The notes under the pieces: generated by a model | What the model was told of the DNA's origin: nothing | The model's database searches: none | What the model saw: the letters and a program-made list of their open reading frames with translations, nothing else | Shown here: one piece after another, positions 1 through 6,564 of the stretch | Layout of the letters: every line of letters starts with the position of its first letter | Position numbering within the stretch: position 1 is the stretch's first letter | Translations under genes and position numbers: made by a program | NCBI GenBank assembly: GCA_937917475.1 | Contig: CALDNF010000047.1 | Span: 1-10,312 of the forward strand | DNA length: 10,312 nt | Reading direction: 5' to 3' | DNA from: an uncultured Faecalibacterium sp. | GTDB taxonomy: Bacteria; Bacillota; Clostridia; Oscillospirales; Ruminococcaceae

Positions 1-71
1 TCGGAACTCCACTTCCAAAATGCCGACTAGATTTCGAGTCGTTCTCGTTACGACCACTTCGATACATCTCC
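1..71 (-). tRNA. tRNA-Ser(CGA)-like gene, 5' part only, anticodon stem anomalous
   Basis: Read on the minus strand from 71 downward this has a serine-type tRNA layout. The acceptor 5' strand is GGAGATG (71-65), followed by TA. The D-stem TCG/CGA (62-60 with 47-45) encloses a loop containing the conserved GTGGTC. The anticodon loop CTCGAAA (38-32) has U33 and anticodon CGA (36-34), which would read UCG. A strong promoter lies just upstream. The odd part is the anticodon stem: only the two pairs next to the loop form (A39-T31, G40-C30), and the outer three do not pair. A different five-pair stem, CGACT with AGTCG (41-37 with 28-24), is possible but gives an 8-base loop without U33. The variable-arm and T-arm region runs off the window and shows no canonical T-loop. 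It may be a tRNA disrupted after the anticodon loop, a pseudogene, or an assembly-edge artefact. The serine-type 5' half is fairly secure; function is not. Confidence 0.6.
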
Positions 72-121
72 CTATTCAATTCCGGCGATCCGGGCGGCAA
101 AGCCGACCTGATAGCTTTTTT

Positions 122-150
122 ATTATAGCAAAATCCCTGCCTGCCGTCAA
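122..150 (-). promoter_or_regulatory. Promoter of the tRNA-Ser-like gene
   Basis: On the minus strand, TTGACG (150-145) is followed by a 17-base spacer and a perfect TATAAT (127-122), a near-consensus sigma-A promoter. Transcription would start near 115, leaving about 44 bases of leader before the tRNA 5' end at 71. The leader contains a small CGGC-aaa-GCCG hairpin (95-105). Such strength is typical of stable RNA genes. Confidence 0.85.
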
Positions 151-248
151 CACTTTTTCCGGGTGCTGCAAGGGCGGGGAATTTTTATATCTCCGTGACA
201 GCGGGAGGAAAGTTTTTCCTGAGATTACACATTTTTACCACGATTTTA

Positions 249-257
249 TGTTATCCT
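249..257 (+). promoter_or_regulatory. Possible extended -10 promoter of the C39-like peptidase gene
   Basis: TGT followed by TATCCT (252-257) resembles an extended -10 element about 30 bases upstream of the peptidase start. No good -35 hexamer lies at the right distance. A short inverted repeat AGGAAA/TTTCCT (206-211 and 215-220) lies upstream. This is the best candidate in the 72-288 gap on this strand, but it is weak. Confidence 0.35.
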
Positions 258-288
258 GAACATAGAAAAGAGAAAGGATGTTTGATTC

Positions 289-960
289 ATGCAGCATTGT
301 TCCGCCCGGTCGGCCGTCCGGATGGCTGCGGCGGTGCTGACCTTGCTGTTCTGGATGGCATGGGGTGCGCCTCACAGCGCAGCTGCCCAGCTCGAAAACG
401 TCAGCGGCCTTACTCTGCTCTCCTTTGAGCCCAGCCAGATCACTTCCATTGGCAACCAGACTTCTGGCAAATGCAGCTGGTATGCATTGCGCTACGCCCG
501 CACCATTCTGGACGGAAAGGTCTCTTCCGGCAGCGGAATGTGGTCCAACGGTGCCGTGTGGTCTGCCGCAGGCTACCGGGATTACTCCGGCGATTTGTCC
601 AGCTGTCTGACCAAGCTTTATGAAGAGCTTTCCGCCGGGCGTCCGGTCATTGTCCACTTAAAAAACACCGCCGTCAGCGGCGTGTCCAAGCACACCAACC
701 GGGTGACGACCTTTGAATATCACCTGACCAGCAAGGGCTGGAACGAGGTCAACTATCCCCACATCGCCACCAGCAGCACCTACGGACACTGGGTCTGCAT
801 AGTTGGTATCTCCCCCGCCGCTGACCCCAATGCCCTGAAGGAAAGCGATTTTTATGCCCTTGACCCGGCCCGGGTCAATGTCAACGGCACACTGGCCGTG
901 ACCCGGCTGTTGGATCACACGATCTGGACTGAAAACTCTCCCTTAAAAATTGCAGGCTGA
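289..960 (+). CDS. Secreted C39-like (papain-fold) cysteine peptidase or bacteriolysin-type protein
   Basis: The 223-residue protein probably acts outside the cell. It has a Sec signal peptide: a basic start, a hydrophobic core at about 11-27, and a likely cleavage site after the Ala run near residue 33. The mature part carries the order of residues expected of C39-like cysteine peptidases. Gln57 sits five residues before the nucleophile Cys62 (GNQTSGKCSWYA), His167 lies in GHWVCIVGI, and Asp192 follows in FYALDPA. This pattern suggests proteolysis or peptide amide hydrolysis, but no substrate can be named. There is no cell-wall-binding repeat or sorting signal. AAAGGA (273-278) lies 10 bases before the ATG. 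The gene stands alone, divergent from the tRNA-like gene, and ends at a terminator shared with the acylphosphatase operon. The family call is moderately secure, the signal peptide is secure, and the substrate is unknown. Confidence 0.65.
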   Translation: MQHCSARSAVRMAAAVLTLLFWMAWGAPHSAAAQLENVSGLTLLSFEPSQITSIGNQTSGKCSWYALRYARTILDGKVSSGSGMWSNGAVWSAAGYRDYSGDLSSCLTKLYEELSAGRPVIVHLKNTAVSGVSKHTNRVTTFEYHLTSKGWNEVNYPHIATSSTYGHWVCIVGISPAADPNALKESDFYALDPARVNVNGTLAVTRLLDHTIWTENSPLKIAG

Positions 961-972
961 CCCCCTTATACA

Positions 973-1005
973 AAAGCCCCCGGAGCTCAGGACTCCGGGG
1001 GCTTT
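973..1005. terminator. Bidirectional intrinsic terminator
   Basis: The perfect 13-base arms AAAGCCCCCGGAG (973-985) and CTCCGGGGGCTTT (993-1005) enclose a 7-base loop. Short T-runs occur on both strands. It lies between the ends of two convergent genes, so it can serve the peptidase gene and the pyrophosphatase-acylphosphatase operon. Confidence 0.9.
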
Positions 1006-1026
1006 GAATTTGGGTCAATATCTGGG

Positions 1027-1353
1027 TCAGTATCCACGCACCGAGAAGCTGCGCTCCCAAGGGTCAGGAGTACAGTCCTTTTCGGTCATGCCGGTGATCT
1101 CAATGTAATCGCTGCGCTGGATCATGGCAAAAAGCTTTCCAAATTTCTGTGCATCGCCCTGTACTTCCAGCGTCACCGAACCGTCGTCCTCATTCTGCAC
1201 CCAGCCGGTCAGTTCCAGACTCTGTGCGGCGTACTGGGCCCGGTAGCGGAAACCCACTCCCTGCACCCGGCCGCTGATGCTGTACCGCCGCCGCACGGTG
1301 CCTTCCGGCAGGGCAGGCGGCTCCCCTTTTTTCTTGTTCAGAAAGTCGAACAT
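1027..1353 (-). CDS. acyP: Acylphosphatase
   Basis: This 108-residue cytosolic enzyme hydrolyses acyl phosphates such as acetyl phosphate or carbamoyl phosphate to carboxylate and phosphate. The family signature GRVQGVGFRYR (28-38) supplies the phosphate-binding loop and catalytic Arg36. GWVQNEDDGSV (50-60) supplies the catalytic Asn54. The family is usually about 90 residues; the extra length is a basic N-terminal tail of about 20 residues. I place the start at the ATG at 1353, four bases after the pyrophosphatase stop. AGGAG (1368-1364) lies 10 bases upstream of it, inside the last codons of the preceding gene. An in-frame ATG at 1377 lacks a ribosome binding site. The two genes are therefore co-transcribed and probably translationally coupled. 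Both products hydrolyse high-energy phosphate bonds. The identification is secure; the physiological substrate is not known. Confidence 0.93.
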   Translation of the reverse strand: MFDFLNKKKGEPPALPEGTVRRRYSISGRVQGVGFRYRAQYAAQSLELTGWVQNEDDGSVTLEVQGDAQKFGKLFAMIQRSDYIEITGMTEKDCTPDPWERSFSVRGY

Positions 1354-1357
1354 GAAC

Positions 1358-3013
1358 TCAAAGCTCCTGATATTCACTCATCATCGCAGGGATGAACTGC
1401 TTTTTGCGGCTGACCACGCCGGGCAGAGTCCAGCTACCGTCCTCGGAAGGCTTTACATCAAACGCACTGCTCAGCACCTCTGCGGCATTTTTGCCGGTGC
1501 AGATAACCACGCTTTCCTCCTTGGGCACGTCGGTCAGAAGCATATACAGATCTTCCACGTTCTGCTTATTCCGGGCTTCCTCCAGATAAGGCTTGAGCAG
1601 AGCTTCCGCTGCCAGCAGATTCTTACGGGTCATATAGCTGCCCTGTGCCACACCGAAACGAAGGTCGCCGCACATGAACACCTTGAAGTCCTGCAGGAAC
1701 ACTTCTTCCGCAGTCTTGCCGTCCAGCTTCTCGCCGGCCTCGAACATCTCAAGGGCAAACTCATCCACATCCACGCCGGCGATCTTTGCCAGACGCTTTG
1801 CGGCCGCCACATCCACGGCGGTGCAGGTGGGGCTGCGGAAGGCCAACGTATCCGAGAGGATCGCTGCCAGCAGCAGTCCGGCGATCTGAGGCCGGATCTC
1901 CACGCCGTTTTCATCGTACATCTGGGTGATGATGGTGGCCGTACAGCCCACCGGCTGGTTCCGGAAATAGACCGGGCCGCCGGTCTCCAGACTGCCGATC
2001 CGATGGTGGTCAATGATCTCCAGAATTTCGGCCTGATCAAAGCCCTCCACGGCCTGTGTAGCCTCATTGTGGTCCACCAGAATGATCCGGCGTTTGCGCA
2101 GAGCGATGATGTTCCGGCGGCTGACCATGCCGCAGTACTTGCCTTCCTCGTCGAGGATGGGGAAATACCGGTGGCGCACCTTTGCCATGACCCGGGTGAC
2201 ATCGGCCACCGGGGTAACGAGGGTGAATTTCATGATATCATTGCGGGTCATATAGTAAGAGATGGGTGCACACTGGCTCATCAGCTTGCCTGCCGCATAG
2301 GTATCGCAGGGGGCGGTCATGATGGCCACGCCCATTTCCTCGGCAATGCGCTGGATGGTGTGGCCTACCTTTGCGCCGTTGCAGATGATGATGAGGGACG
2401 CTTCCTTTTCAATGGCGCAGAGCTGGCTCTCATACCGGTTGGTCAGGATGACGATATCTCCTTTTTCCACCGAGCTTTCCAGCATCTCCGGGGTAGCCGT
2501 GCCGATCTTGATATGGCCGGTGGTGCAGACGGCGTTTTCATCGCCCACGACCATGGTTCCGCCCAATGTCTCAAGGATATTCTTATAAGTCGTCTGGCTC
2601 TTGGCAAGGACACCGGTATCGAACACGTCCATATTGGCCGTGGCAATGTCCTTCACGGTGATGACACCTTCCAGATCGTTTTCCGCACTGACGATGGGCA
2701 GGGTGTCGATCTGCTGATCCCGCATGATCTCCCAGGCCCGGCGCAGGCTGGTGCTGCCCGGGATGCCCGGCATTTCACGGTAATCCACGTCCCGGATCTT
2801 GGGGTTGACGTCGGTGCACATCCGGGGCGGAGTGACCCCGAATTTTTTCAGAACAAACTCCGTCTCCTGATTCATCCTGCCTGCTCTGCGGGCCTCGCAG
2901 ACCAGATCACTGGTTTTATTTTTCAGCTCCGCATAAGCGATGGCGGAACAGATAGAGTCGGTGTCCGGGTTGCGATGCCCGATGACCACGACTTTGTGTG
3001 CTGCCTTTGGCAT
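1358..3013 (-). CDS. ppaC: CBS/DRTGG-domain family II Mn-dependent inorganic pyrophosphatase
   Basis: The 551-residue cytosolic enzyme splits pyrophosphate into two phosphates and so pulls biosynthetic reactions forward. The DHH catalytic module is split. GHRNPDTDS (12-20, with His13, Asp17 and Asp19) comes first and is followed by an insert: CBS domain 1 at about 68-125, a DRTGG domain at about 130-245, and CBS domain 2 at about 250-305. The rest of the DHH domain then carries VDHNE (Asp314), DHH (335-337) and SDT (Asp388). The DHHA2 domain at about 430-551 ends in SRKKQ (535-539), the pyrophosphate-binding signature. All expected metal ligands are present. In known CBS pyrophosphatases the insert binds adenine nucleotides, and those with DRTGG can bind diadenosine polyphosphates, so energy-state control is likely. 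A GGGGGAG ribosome binding site precedes the ATG. It is the first gene of an operon with the acylphosphatase. Confidence 0.95.
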   Translation of the reverse strand: MPKAAHKVVVIGHRNPDTDSICSAIAYAELKNKTSDLVCEARRAGRMNQETEFVLKKFGVTPPRMCTDVNPKIRDVDYREMPGIPGSTSLRRAWEIMRDQQIDTLPIVSAENDLEGVITVKDIATANMDVFDTGVLAKSQTTYKNILETLGGTMVVGDENAVCTTGHIKIGTATPEMLESSVEKGDIVILTNRYESQLCAIEKEASLIIICNGAKVGHTIQRIAEEMGVAIMTAPCDTYAAGKLMSQCAPISYYMTRNDIMKFTLVTPVADVTRVMAKVRHRYFPILDEEGKYCGMVSRRNIIALRKRRIILVDHNEATQAVEGFDQAEILEIIDHHRIGSLETGGPVYFRNQPVGCTATIITQMYDENGVEIRPQIAGLLLAAILSDTLAFRSPTCTAVDVAAAKRLAKIAGVDVDEFALEMFEAGEKLDGKTAEEVFLQDFKVFMCGDLRFGVAQGSYMTRKNLLAAEALLKPYLEEARNKQNVEDLYMLLTDVPKEESVVICTGKNAAEVLSSAFDVKPSEDGSWTLPGVVSRKKQFIPAMMSEYQEL

Positions 3014-3107
3014 AATTTCTCCCCCTTGTGGGTCTTACCTTCTTATAAAACAAATTCAGGCGGACGCTCCTGCACAGCCCCCGCCGGGGCGCAATTTCCC
3101 CGGTCTC

Positions 3108-3136
3108 ATTGTAACACAACAATCCGGATGGGTAAA
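3108..3136 (-). promoter_or_regulatory. Promoter of the pyrophosphatase-acylphosphatase operon
   Basis: On the minus strand TTTACC (3136-3131), a 17-base spacer and TACAAT (3113-3108) form a reasonable sigma-A promoter. The predicted leader is about 88 bases and holds a GC-rich hairpin (GCCCC 3077-3081 with GGGGC 3086-3090) not followed by a T-run. I recognise no riboswitch. Confidence 0.55.
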
Positions 3137-3177
3137 GGTGCCCAAGGGCGGAGTTTTTCTTAAAATTTTGAGAGATT

Positions 3178-3189
3178 CTTGTATACAAG
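3178..3189. promoter_or_regulatory. 12-base perfect palindrome, candidate operator of the MATE gene
   Basis: CTTGTATACAAG is a perfect dyad ending two bases before the -35 element of the MATE promoter. Its form (TTGTATACAA core) resembles operators bound by GntR/FadR-type regulators. No regulator gene lies in this window. Confidence 0.45.
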
Positions 3190-3191
3190 TA

Positions 3192-3220
3192 TTGAGTTTT
3201 ACGAGGAAGCGTTGTATCAT
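3192..3220 (+). promoter_or_regulatory. Promoter of the MATE exporter gene
   Basis: TTGAGT (3192-3197), a 17-base spacer and TATCAT (3215-3220) place the transcription start near 3227. That gives a leader of about 38 bases to the ATG at 3265 and argues against translation from the TTG at 3235. Confidence 0.65.
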
Positions 3221-3264
3221 TAGGGAAGTCTCATTTGTCAGAATCCGTCAAACTGGAGGAACTC

Positions 3265-4623
3265 ATGACATCATCCAAATTCACATCCAAGCCCCTCTTT
3301 ACCCGGCAGCAGATCCTTGCCCTGCTGCTGCCCCTCATTGCGGAGCAGGCCCTCAGCGTGACCATCGGTCTGGCGGACACATTGATGGTCTCCTCAGTGG
3401 GTGAAGCCGCCGTCTCGGGCGTAAGCCTTGTGGACAGCTTCAACACCCTGATGATCCAGCTGATGAGCGCACTTGCCACCGGCGGTGCCGTGGTCACCAG
3501 CCAGTACATCGGCCACCGGGAAAGCAAAAACGCCAAGGCCACCGCTGCACAGATCATGTTCGTGCTGGCAAGTTTCAGCGTAGTGGTCGCCGCCGTCGTT
3601 GTGGTAGGACGGCACGGCATTTTGCGGGGGATCTTTGGTTCCATTGATGCGGATGTGATGAATTACGCCGAGACCTATTTTCTGCTCTCGGCTCTGAGCT
3701 ACCCCTTCATCGGCCTGTACAATGCTGGTGCCGCCCTCTTCCGGGCGCAGGGCAACAGCAAGATCAGCATGATGTCCAGCCTTGTGATGAATGTGGTGAA
3801 CATCGGCGGCAACGCCATCCTGATCTTTGGCTTCGGGATGGGCGTTCTGGGAGCAGCCCTTGCCAGTCTGGTTTCCCGGGCCATTGCCTGCGTCACCGTC
3901 CTCTTCCTGCTGCAAAAGCCCTCCTGCCCGCTGCGGATCGAAGGGCTTTCTTCCTTGCGGCCCAACGGCTCTCTCATCAAAAGGATCCTGCGGGTGGGCA
4001 TCCCCGCAGGCATTGAGAACGGAATGTTCCAGATTGGCAAGCTTTCGGTTGCCAGCCTGACCAGCACGCTGGGCACTGCCGCCATTGCGGCCAACGCCGT
4101 GGCGAACACCACTTCCACCTTCCTGAACATTCCCGCTAGTGCTGTGGGCATGGCTGTGCTCACCGTGGTGGGACAGTGCCTTGGTGCGGGCGAAAAGGAG
4201 CAGGCTGTTTATTATGCCCGCCGCCTCCTCTTTATGGCCTACTGCGGCGCATGGTTCATGAACATTTCTGCCTTCCTCTTTGCAAACAAGTTTGCCATCT
4301 CCCTGTTCCGTCTTTCCCCCGAGGCACAGACCATGGCGTTGCAGGTGATGGTCTGGTTCAACCTCTTCTCGGTCTTTTTCTGGCCTTCCAGCTTCACCCT
4401 GCCCAACATCCTCCGCTCTGCCGGAGATGCCCCCTTTACCATGACAGTCAGCATCATTTCCATGTGGGTATTCCGGGTGGGGTTCTGTTACCTGATGATC
4501 CTCGGCTTCCATGGCCGCCTGCTGAGCATCTGGATGGGAATGTTCCTCGACTGGGTGTTCCGCTCCCTCTGCTTTGCCATCCGCTTTGTGCGGGGCAAAT
4601 GGCTGGAACAGACGGTCATCTGA
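3265..4623 (+). CDS. MATE-family multidrug/metabolite exporter
   Basis: The 452-residue inner-membrane protein has about 12 hydrophobic segments in two similar halves, as expected for the MATE (MatE/NorM-DinF) family. These proteins export cationic drugs, flavins or other metabolites in exchange for Na+ or H+. Family-typical features are the N-terminal helix with PLIAEQALSVTIGLADTLMV, the segment ending in ATGGAVVTSQYIGHRE, and in the second half GIPAGIENGMFQIGKL and VVGQCLGAGEKEQA, the latter echoing the first-half element. The start is the ATG at 3265: GGAGG (3255-3259) lies five bases before it. An upstream in-frame TTG at 3235 has no ribosome binding site and almost no leader. The gene is monocistronic, with its own promoter and terminator. 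The substrate cannot be read from the sequence; a nearby palindrome suggests regulated expression. The family assignment is secure. Confidence 0.92.
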   Translation: MTSSKFTSKPLFTRQQILALLLPLIAEQALSVTIGLADTLMVSSVGEAAVSGVSLVDSFNTLMIQLMSALATGGAVVTSQYIGHRESKNAKATAAQIMFVLASFSVVVAAVVVVGRHGILRGIFGSIDADVMNYAETYFLLSALSYPFIGLYNAGAALFRAQGNSKISMMSSLVMNVVNIGGNAILIFGFGMGVLGAALASLVSRAIACVTVLFLLQKPSCPLRIEGLSSLRPNGSLIKRILRVGIPAGIENGMFQIGKLSVASLTSTLGTAAIAANAVANTTSTFLNIPASAVGMAVLTVVGQCLGAGEKEQAVYYARRLLFMAYCGAWFMNISAFLFANKFAISLFRLSPEAQTMALQVMVWFNLFSVFFWPSSFTLPNILRSAGDAPFTMTVSIISMWVFRVGFCYLMILGFHGRLLSIWMGMFLDWVFRSLCFAIRFVRGKWLEQTVI

Positions 4624-4638
4624 CCCTGTTTTCCCGGG

Positions 4639-4668
4639 CTGCCGCCTTTGCTGCGGCAGTCTTTTTTC
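4639..4668 (+). terminator. Intrinsic terminator of the MATE gene
   Basis: The arms CTGCCGC (4639-4645) and GCGGCAG (4653-4659) with a 7-base loop are followed by a run of mostly T (4660-4668). It starts 15 bases after the stop codon. Confidence 0.88.
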
Positions 4669-4771
4669 TATTCCTGCAAGAAACCGCCCGGCTGATCCGT
4701 ATTAAATACAGAGGCTCCCACACCGGGCCAGATGCCTGATTTTTTAAGAAAGCGCACAAATTCTTCACGAA

Positions 4772-4786
4772 AAGTTTGTCAAACTT
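4772..4786. promoter_or_regulatory. 15-base perfect palindrome upstream of the PAP2 promoter
   Basis: AAGTTTG-T-CAAACTT is a perfect dyad ending 14 bases before the presumed -35 element of the PAP2 gene. The position suits an activator or upstream operator. The rest of the 4669-4876 gap is AT-rich, with a loose GCCCGG/CCGGGC inverted pair (4686-4691 and 4723-4728) around a small GTATTAAATAC dyad (4699-4709). Confidence 0.35.
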
Positions 4787-4800
4787 GTCCTGTTTTTGGC

Positions 4801-4829
4801 TTGTTTTCTTGGCATTTGAAGCGTATAAT
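4801..4829 (+). promoter_or_regulatory. Promoter of the PAP2 gene
   Basis: A perfect TATAAT (4824-4829) lies 17 bases after a weak -35, TTGTTT (4801-4806). The start would be near 4836, about 40 bases before the ATG. The weak -35 leaves room for an activator. Confidence 0.65.
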
Positions 4830-4876
4830 GTCATGCTGCTAAGAACTTTCGTAATTCCATCAAAGGAAGTGTTTTT

Positions 4877-5545
4877 ATGCGGAACAACTGGTTTTCCCGC
4901 CACCCCATCGGGTTCATGGCGTTTTATCTTCTGTTTTATCTCACCGCTTTCCACTGGCTGGAAACACACATCACAGTGCCAGACATCTGGGTCCACTGCC
5001 GGCTGGACGATCTGATTCCCTTCTGCAAATATGCCATCGTCCCCTACTTTGCATGGTTTGCGTGGATCCCCTTTACCCTGTTCTACTTACTCTGGCGTGC
5101 GCCCCGGGCGGATTTCTGGCGGCTCTGCCTGCCCCTGTTTGCAGGCATGACCATTGCGCTGGCCTGCTATGTCGTCCTGCCCACCGGGCTGATGCTTCGG
5201 CCTTATCGCATTTACGGCAGTGACTTTTTTGCACGGGCCGTCCGATGGCTCTACGCCACCGACACCCCCCTCAACGTCTGCCCTTCCATCCACGTTTTCA
5301 ACTCGGTGACCCTGATGATGGCCTACTACCGCAGTTCCATCTTTGAGGAGCCCCGCCGCCGCTGGATGCGGCCCGCTGCGGCTGTCCTCTGCGTGTCCAT
5401 CGTCTTTTCCACCGTTCTGCTCAAGCAGCACAGCTGCATTGATGTGCTGCTGGGCATCCTGCTTGCCATGGCACTGGATACGGCCATGAGCGCACTGGAA
5501 CGGAGCCGTCAGCAGGAAACCGACCGCTTCACGGTGCAATTCTGA
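4877..5545 (+). CDS. PAP2-superfamily membrane phosphatase / lipid phosphotransferase
   Basis: The 222-residue membrane protein has about six hydrophobic segments (roughly 13-29, 53-72, 83-101, 136-150, 165-182 and 188-203). The three catalytic motifs of type 2 phosphatidic acid phosphatases are present in order: RP (108-109), PSIH (136-139, with His139), and S178-(x)n-KQH-(x)3-D ending in KQHSCIDV (His185 and Asp189). Such enzymes dephosphorylate phospholipids or polyprenyl diphosphates at the outer face of the membrane, or transfer head groups between lipids. PSIH instead of PSGH together with KQHSxxDV is typical of the Aur1/inositolphosphotransferase-like subgroup, so transfer is as possible as hydrolysis. 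AAAGGAAG (4862-4869) lies seven bases before the ATG. The gene is monocistronic, between its own promoter and a shared terminator. The superfamily is secure; the substrate is unknown. Confidence 0.88.
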   Translation: MRNNWFSRHPIGFMAFYLLFYLTAFHWLETHITVPDIWVHCRLDDLIPFCKYAIVPYFAWFAWIPFTLFYLLWRAPRADFWRLCLPLFAGMTIALACYVVLPTGLMLRPYRIYGSDFFARAVRWLYATDTPLNVCPSIHVFNSVTLMMAYYRSSIFEEPRRRWMRPAAAVLCVSIVFSTVLLKQHSCIDVLLGILLAMALDTAMSALERSRQQETDRFTVQF

Positions 5546-5560
5546 TTTTTGACCCGCATA

Positions 5561-5598
5561 AAAATGCCCGGCCTGTTTTTGAGCAGACCGGGCATTTT
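5561..5598. terminator. Bidirectional intrinsic terminator
   Basis: The arms AAAATGCCCGG (5561-5571) and CCGGGCATTTT (5588-5598) pair perfectly. An inner CTG/CAG extension (5573-5575 with 5584-5586) follows across one mismatch. It lies between the convergent ends of the PAP2 gene and gluQ, seven bases from the gluQ stop codon, and serves both. Confidence 0.9.
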
Positions 5599-5604
5599 GT
5601 ATTT

Positions 5605-6564
5605 TCAGAACAATCCCTCCGGCAGGCAGACATCTGCCTTGGGCACCTTTTCCCAAGAGAAATCCGGCACAAGGCTTTCGGGCGTGCGGGGGGCGGGTTC
5701 AGGCTGAAGGCCGTAGACAAAGGCCAGCTTTCCCACGATCTCCTCCGCCGTATACTTTGACCGAAGATTTTCAAGGCTCTGGTCTCCGTCACGCTTGGAC
5801 AGCCGTCGGCCATCCGGGGCCAGCAAAAGCGGGCAGTGGGCGAACTGCGGAGCCGGAAGCCCCAGCAGCCGGTACAGATAGAGCTGCCGGGCCGTGGAAG
5901 AGAGCAGGTCGGCTCCCCGCACCACCTCGGTGACTCCCATCCGGGCGTCGTCCACCACCACAGCCAGCTGATAGGCAAACACGCCATCGGCACGGCGGAG
6001 ATAGAAATCGCCGCAGTCCCAGAGGAGGTTTTCGGTGTGGAGGCCCATGCAGCCGTCTTCAAAGGTGACTTCCTCGTCCGGCACCATGAGCCGGTAAGCC
6101 GGGGCCTTTTTCAGCCGTTTTTCGGCGATCTGTTCCGGTGTCAGCCCCCGGCAGGTGCCGGGATAGATCACGTTTCCATCCGACGTATGGGGAGCGCTGG
6201 CGGCATGGAGCTGCGACCGGGAGCAGAAGCAGGGATAGACCAGCCCCATGGCATCCAGTTTGTCGTAGGCATCCTGATAGATGCCACTGCACTCGCTCTG
6301 GTAATAGGGGCCGTGTGGCCCTCCGGTGCTGCCGCCCTCGTCCCAGACAAGACCCAACCAGCGCAGGTCCTCTTCCAGCAGGTCGGCGTATTTCCGGGGG
6401 CAGCGTTCTGCATCCAGATCCTCGATCCGGAGGACGATCTTCCCGCCCCGGCTCTTTGCGCTCAGCCACGCCAGCAGGCTGCAGGCCAGATTGCCCAGAT
6501 GGAGCCGCCCGCTGGGGCTGGGGGCAAACCGCCCGACCACGCCGCTCACAGGCTCAGCTTCCAC
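5605..6564 (-). CDS. gluQ: Glutamyl-Q tRNA(Asp) synthetase (GluQRS)
   Basis: The 319-residue cytosolic enzyme activates glutamate and attaches it to the queuosine at position 34 of tRNA-Asp, without a tRNA anticodon-binding domain. It matches the catalytic half of class I glutamyl-tRNA synthetase. GRFAPSPSGRLHLGNL (11-26) contains the HIGH-type signature HLGN, LRIEDLD follows (45-51), and LSKRD (255-259) is the KMSKS equivalent. The zinc site typical of GluQRS is complete: Cys112-x-Cys114, Tyr134 and Cys138. The length fits GluQRS (about 300) rather than GluRS (about 480). The start is a GTG at 6564, six bases after AAGGA (6575-6571), so the gene overlaps the upstream M18 gene by 19 bases. 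An alternative GTG at 6549 overlaps the M18 stop but lacks a clear ribosome binding site. No separate promoter is seen; it is the distal gene of the M18 operon. Confidence 0.93.
   Translation of the reverse strand: MEAEPVSGVVGRFAPSPSGRLHLGNLACSLLAWLSAKSRGGKIVLRIEDLDAERCPRKYADLLEEDLRWLGLVWDEGGSTGGPHGPYYQSECSGIYQDAYDKLDAMGLVYPCFCSRSQLHAASAPHTSDGNVIYPGTCRGLTPEQIAEKRLKKAPAYRLMVPDEEVTFEDGCMGLHTENLLWDCGDFYLRRADGVFAYQLAVVVDDARMGVTEVVRGADLLSSTARQLYLYRLLGLPAPQFAHCPLLLAPDGRRLSKRDGDQSLENLRSKYTAEEIVGKLAFVYGLQPEPAPRTPESLVPDFSWEKVPKADVCLPEGLF

Noticed and set aside
3077..3090. GC hairpin in the pyrophosphatase leader as a possible riboswitch or attenuator
   Set aside because: It is a short stem without a T-run or any conserved riboswitch core, and the leader is only about 88 bases.
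1277..3163. Long open frame on the plus strand opposite the pyrophosphatase gene (628 codons)
   Set aside because: It is antisense to a gene with complete family motifs, its protein is His/Gly/Ala-rich with no recognisable domain, and it arises from the GC-biased codons of the real gene.
3235..3264. TTG at 3235 as the start of the MATE protein
   Set aside because: It has no ribosome binding site and would leave about eight bases of leader; the ATG at 3265 has GGAGG at good spacing.
3394..4512. Open frame on the minus strand opposite the MATE gene (372 codons)
   Set aside because: Its product is rich in His, Gly, Glu and Gln with no hydrophobic or catalytic pattern, while the plus strand encodes a clear 12-segment transporter.
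4686..4728. GCCCGG/CCGGGC inverted pair around a GTATTAAATAC dyad after the MATE terminator
   Set aside because: The arms are only six bases with a 31-base loop, and no second T-run directly follows; chance is a sufficient explanation.
4616..4996. Small minus-strand open frame across the gap before the PAP2 gene (126 codons)
   Set aside because: It crosses the MATE terminator, the PAP2 promoter and the start of the PAP2 gene, and has no ribosome binding site or recognisable domain.
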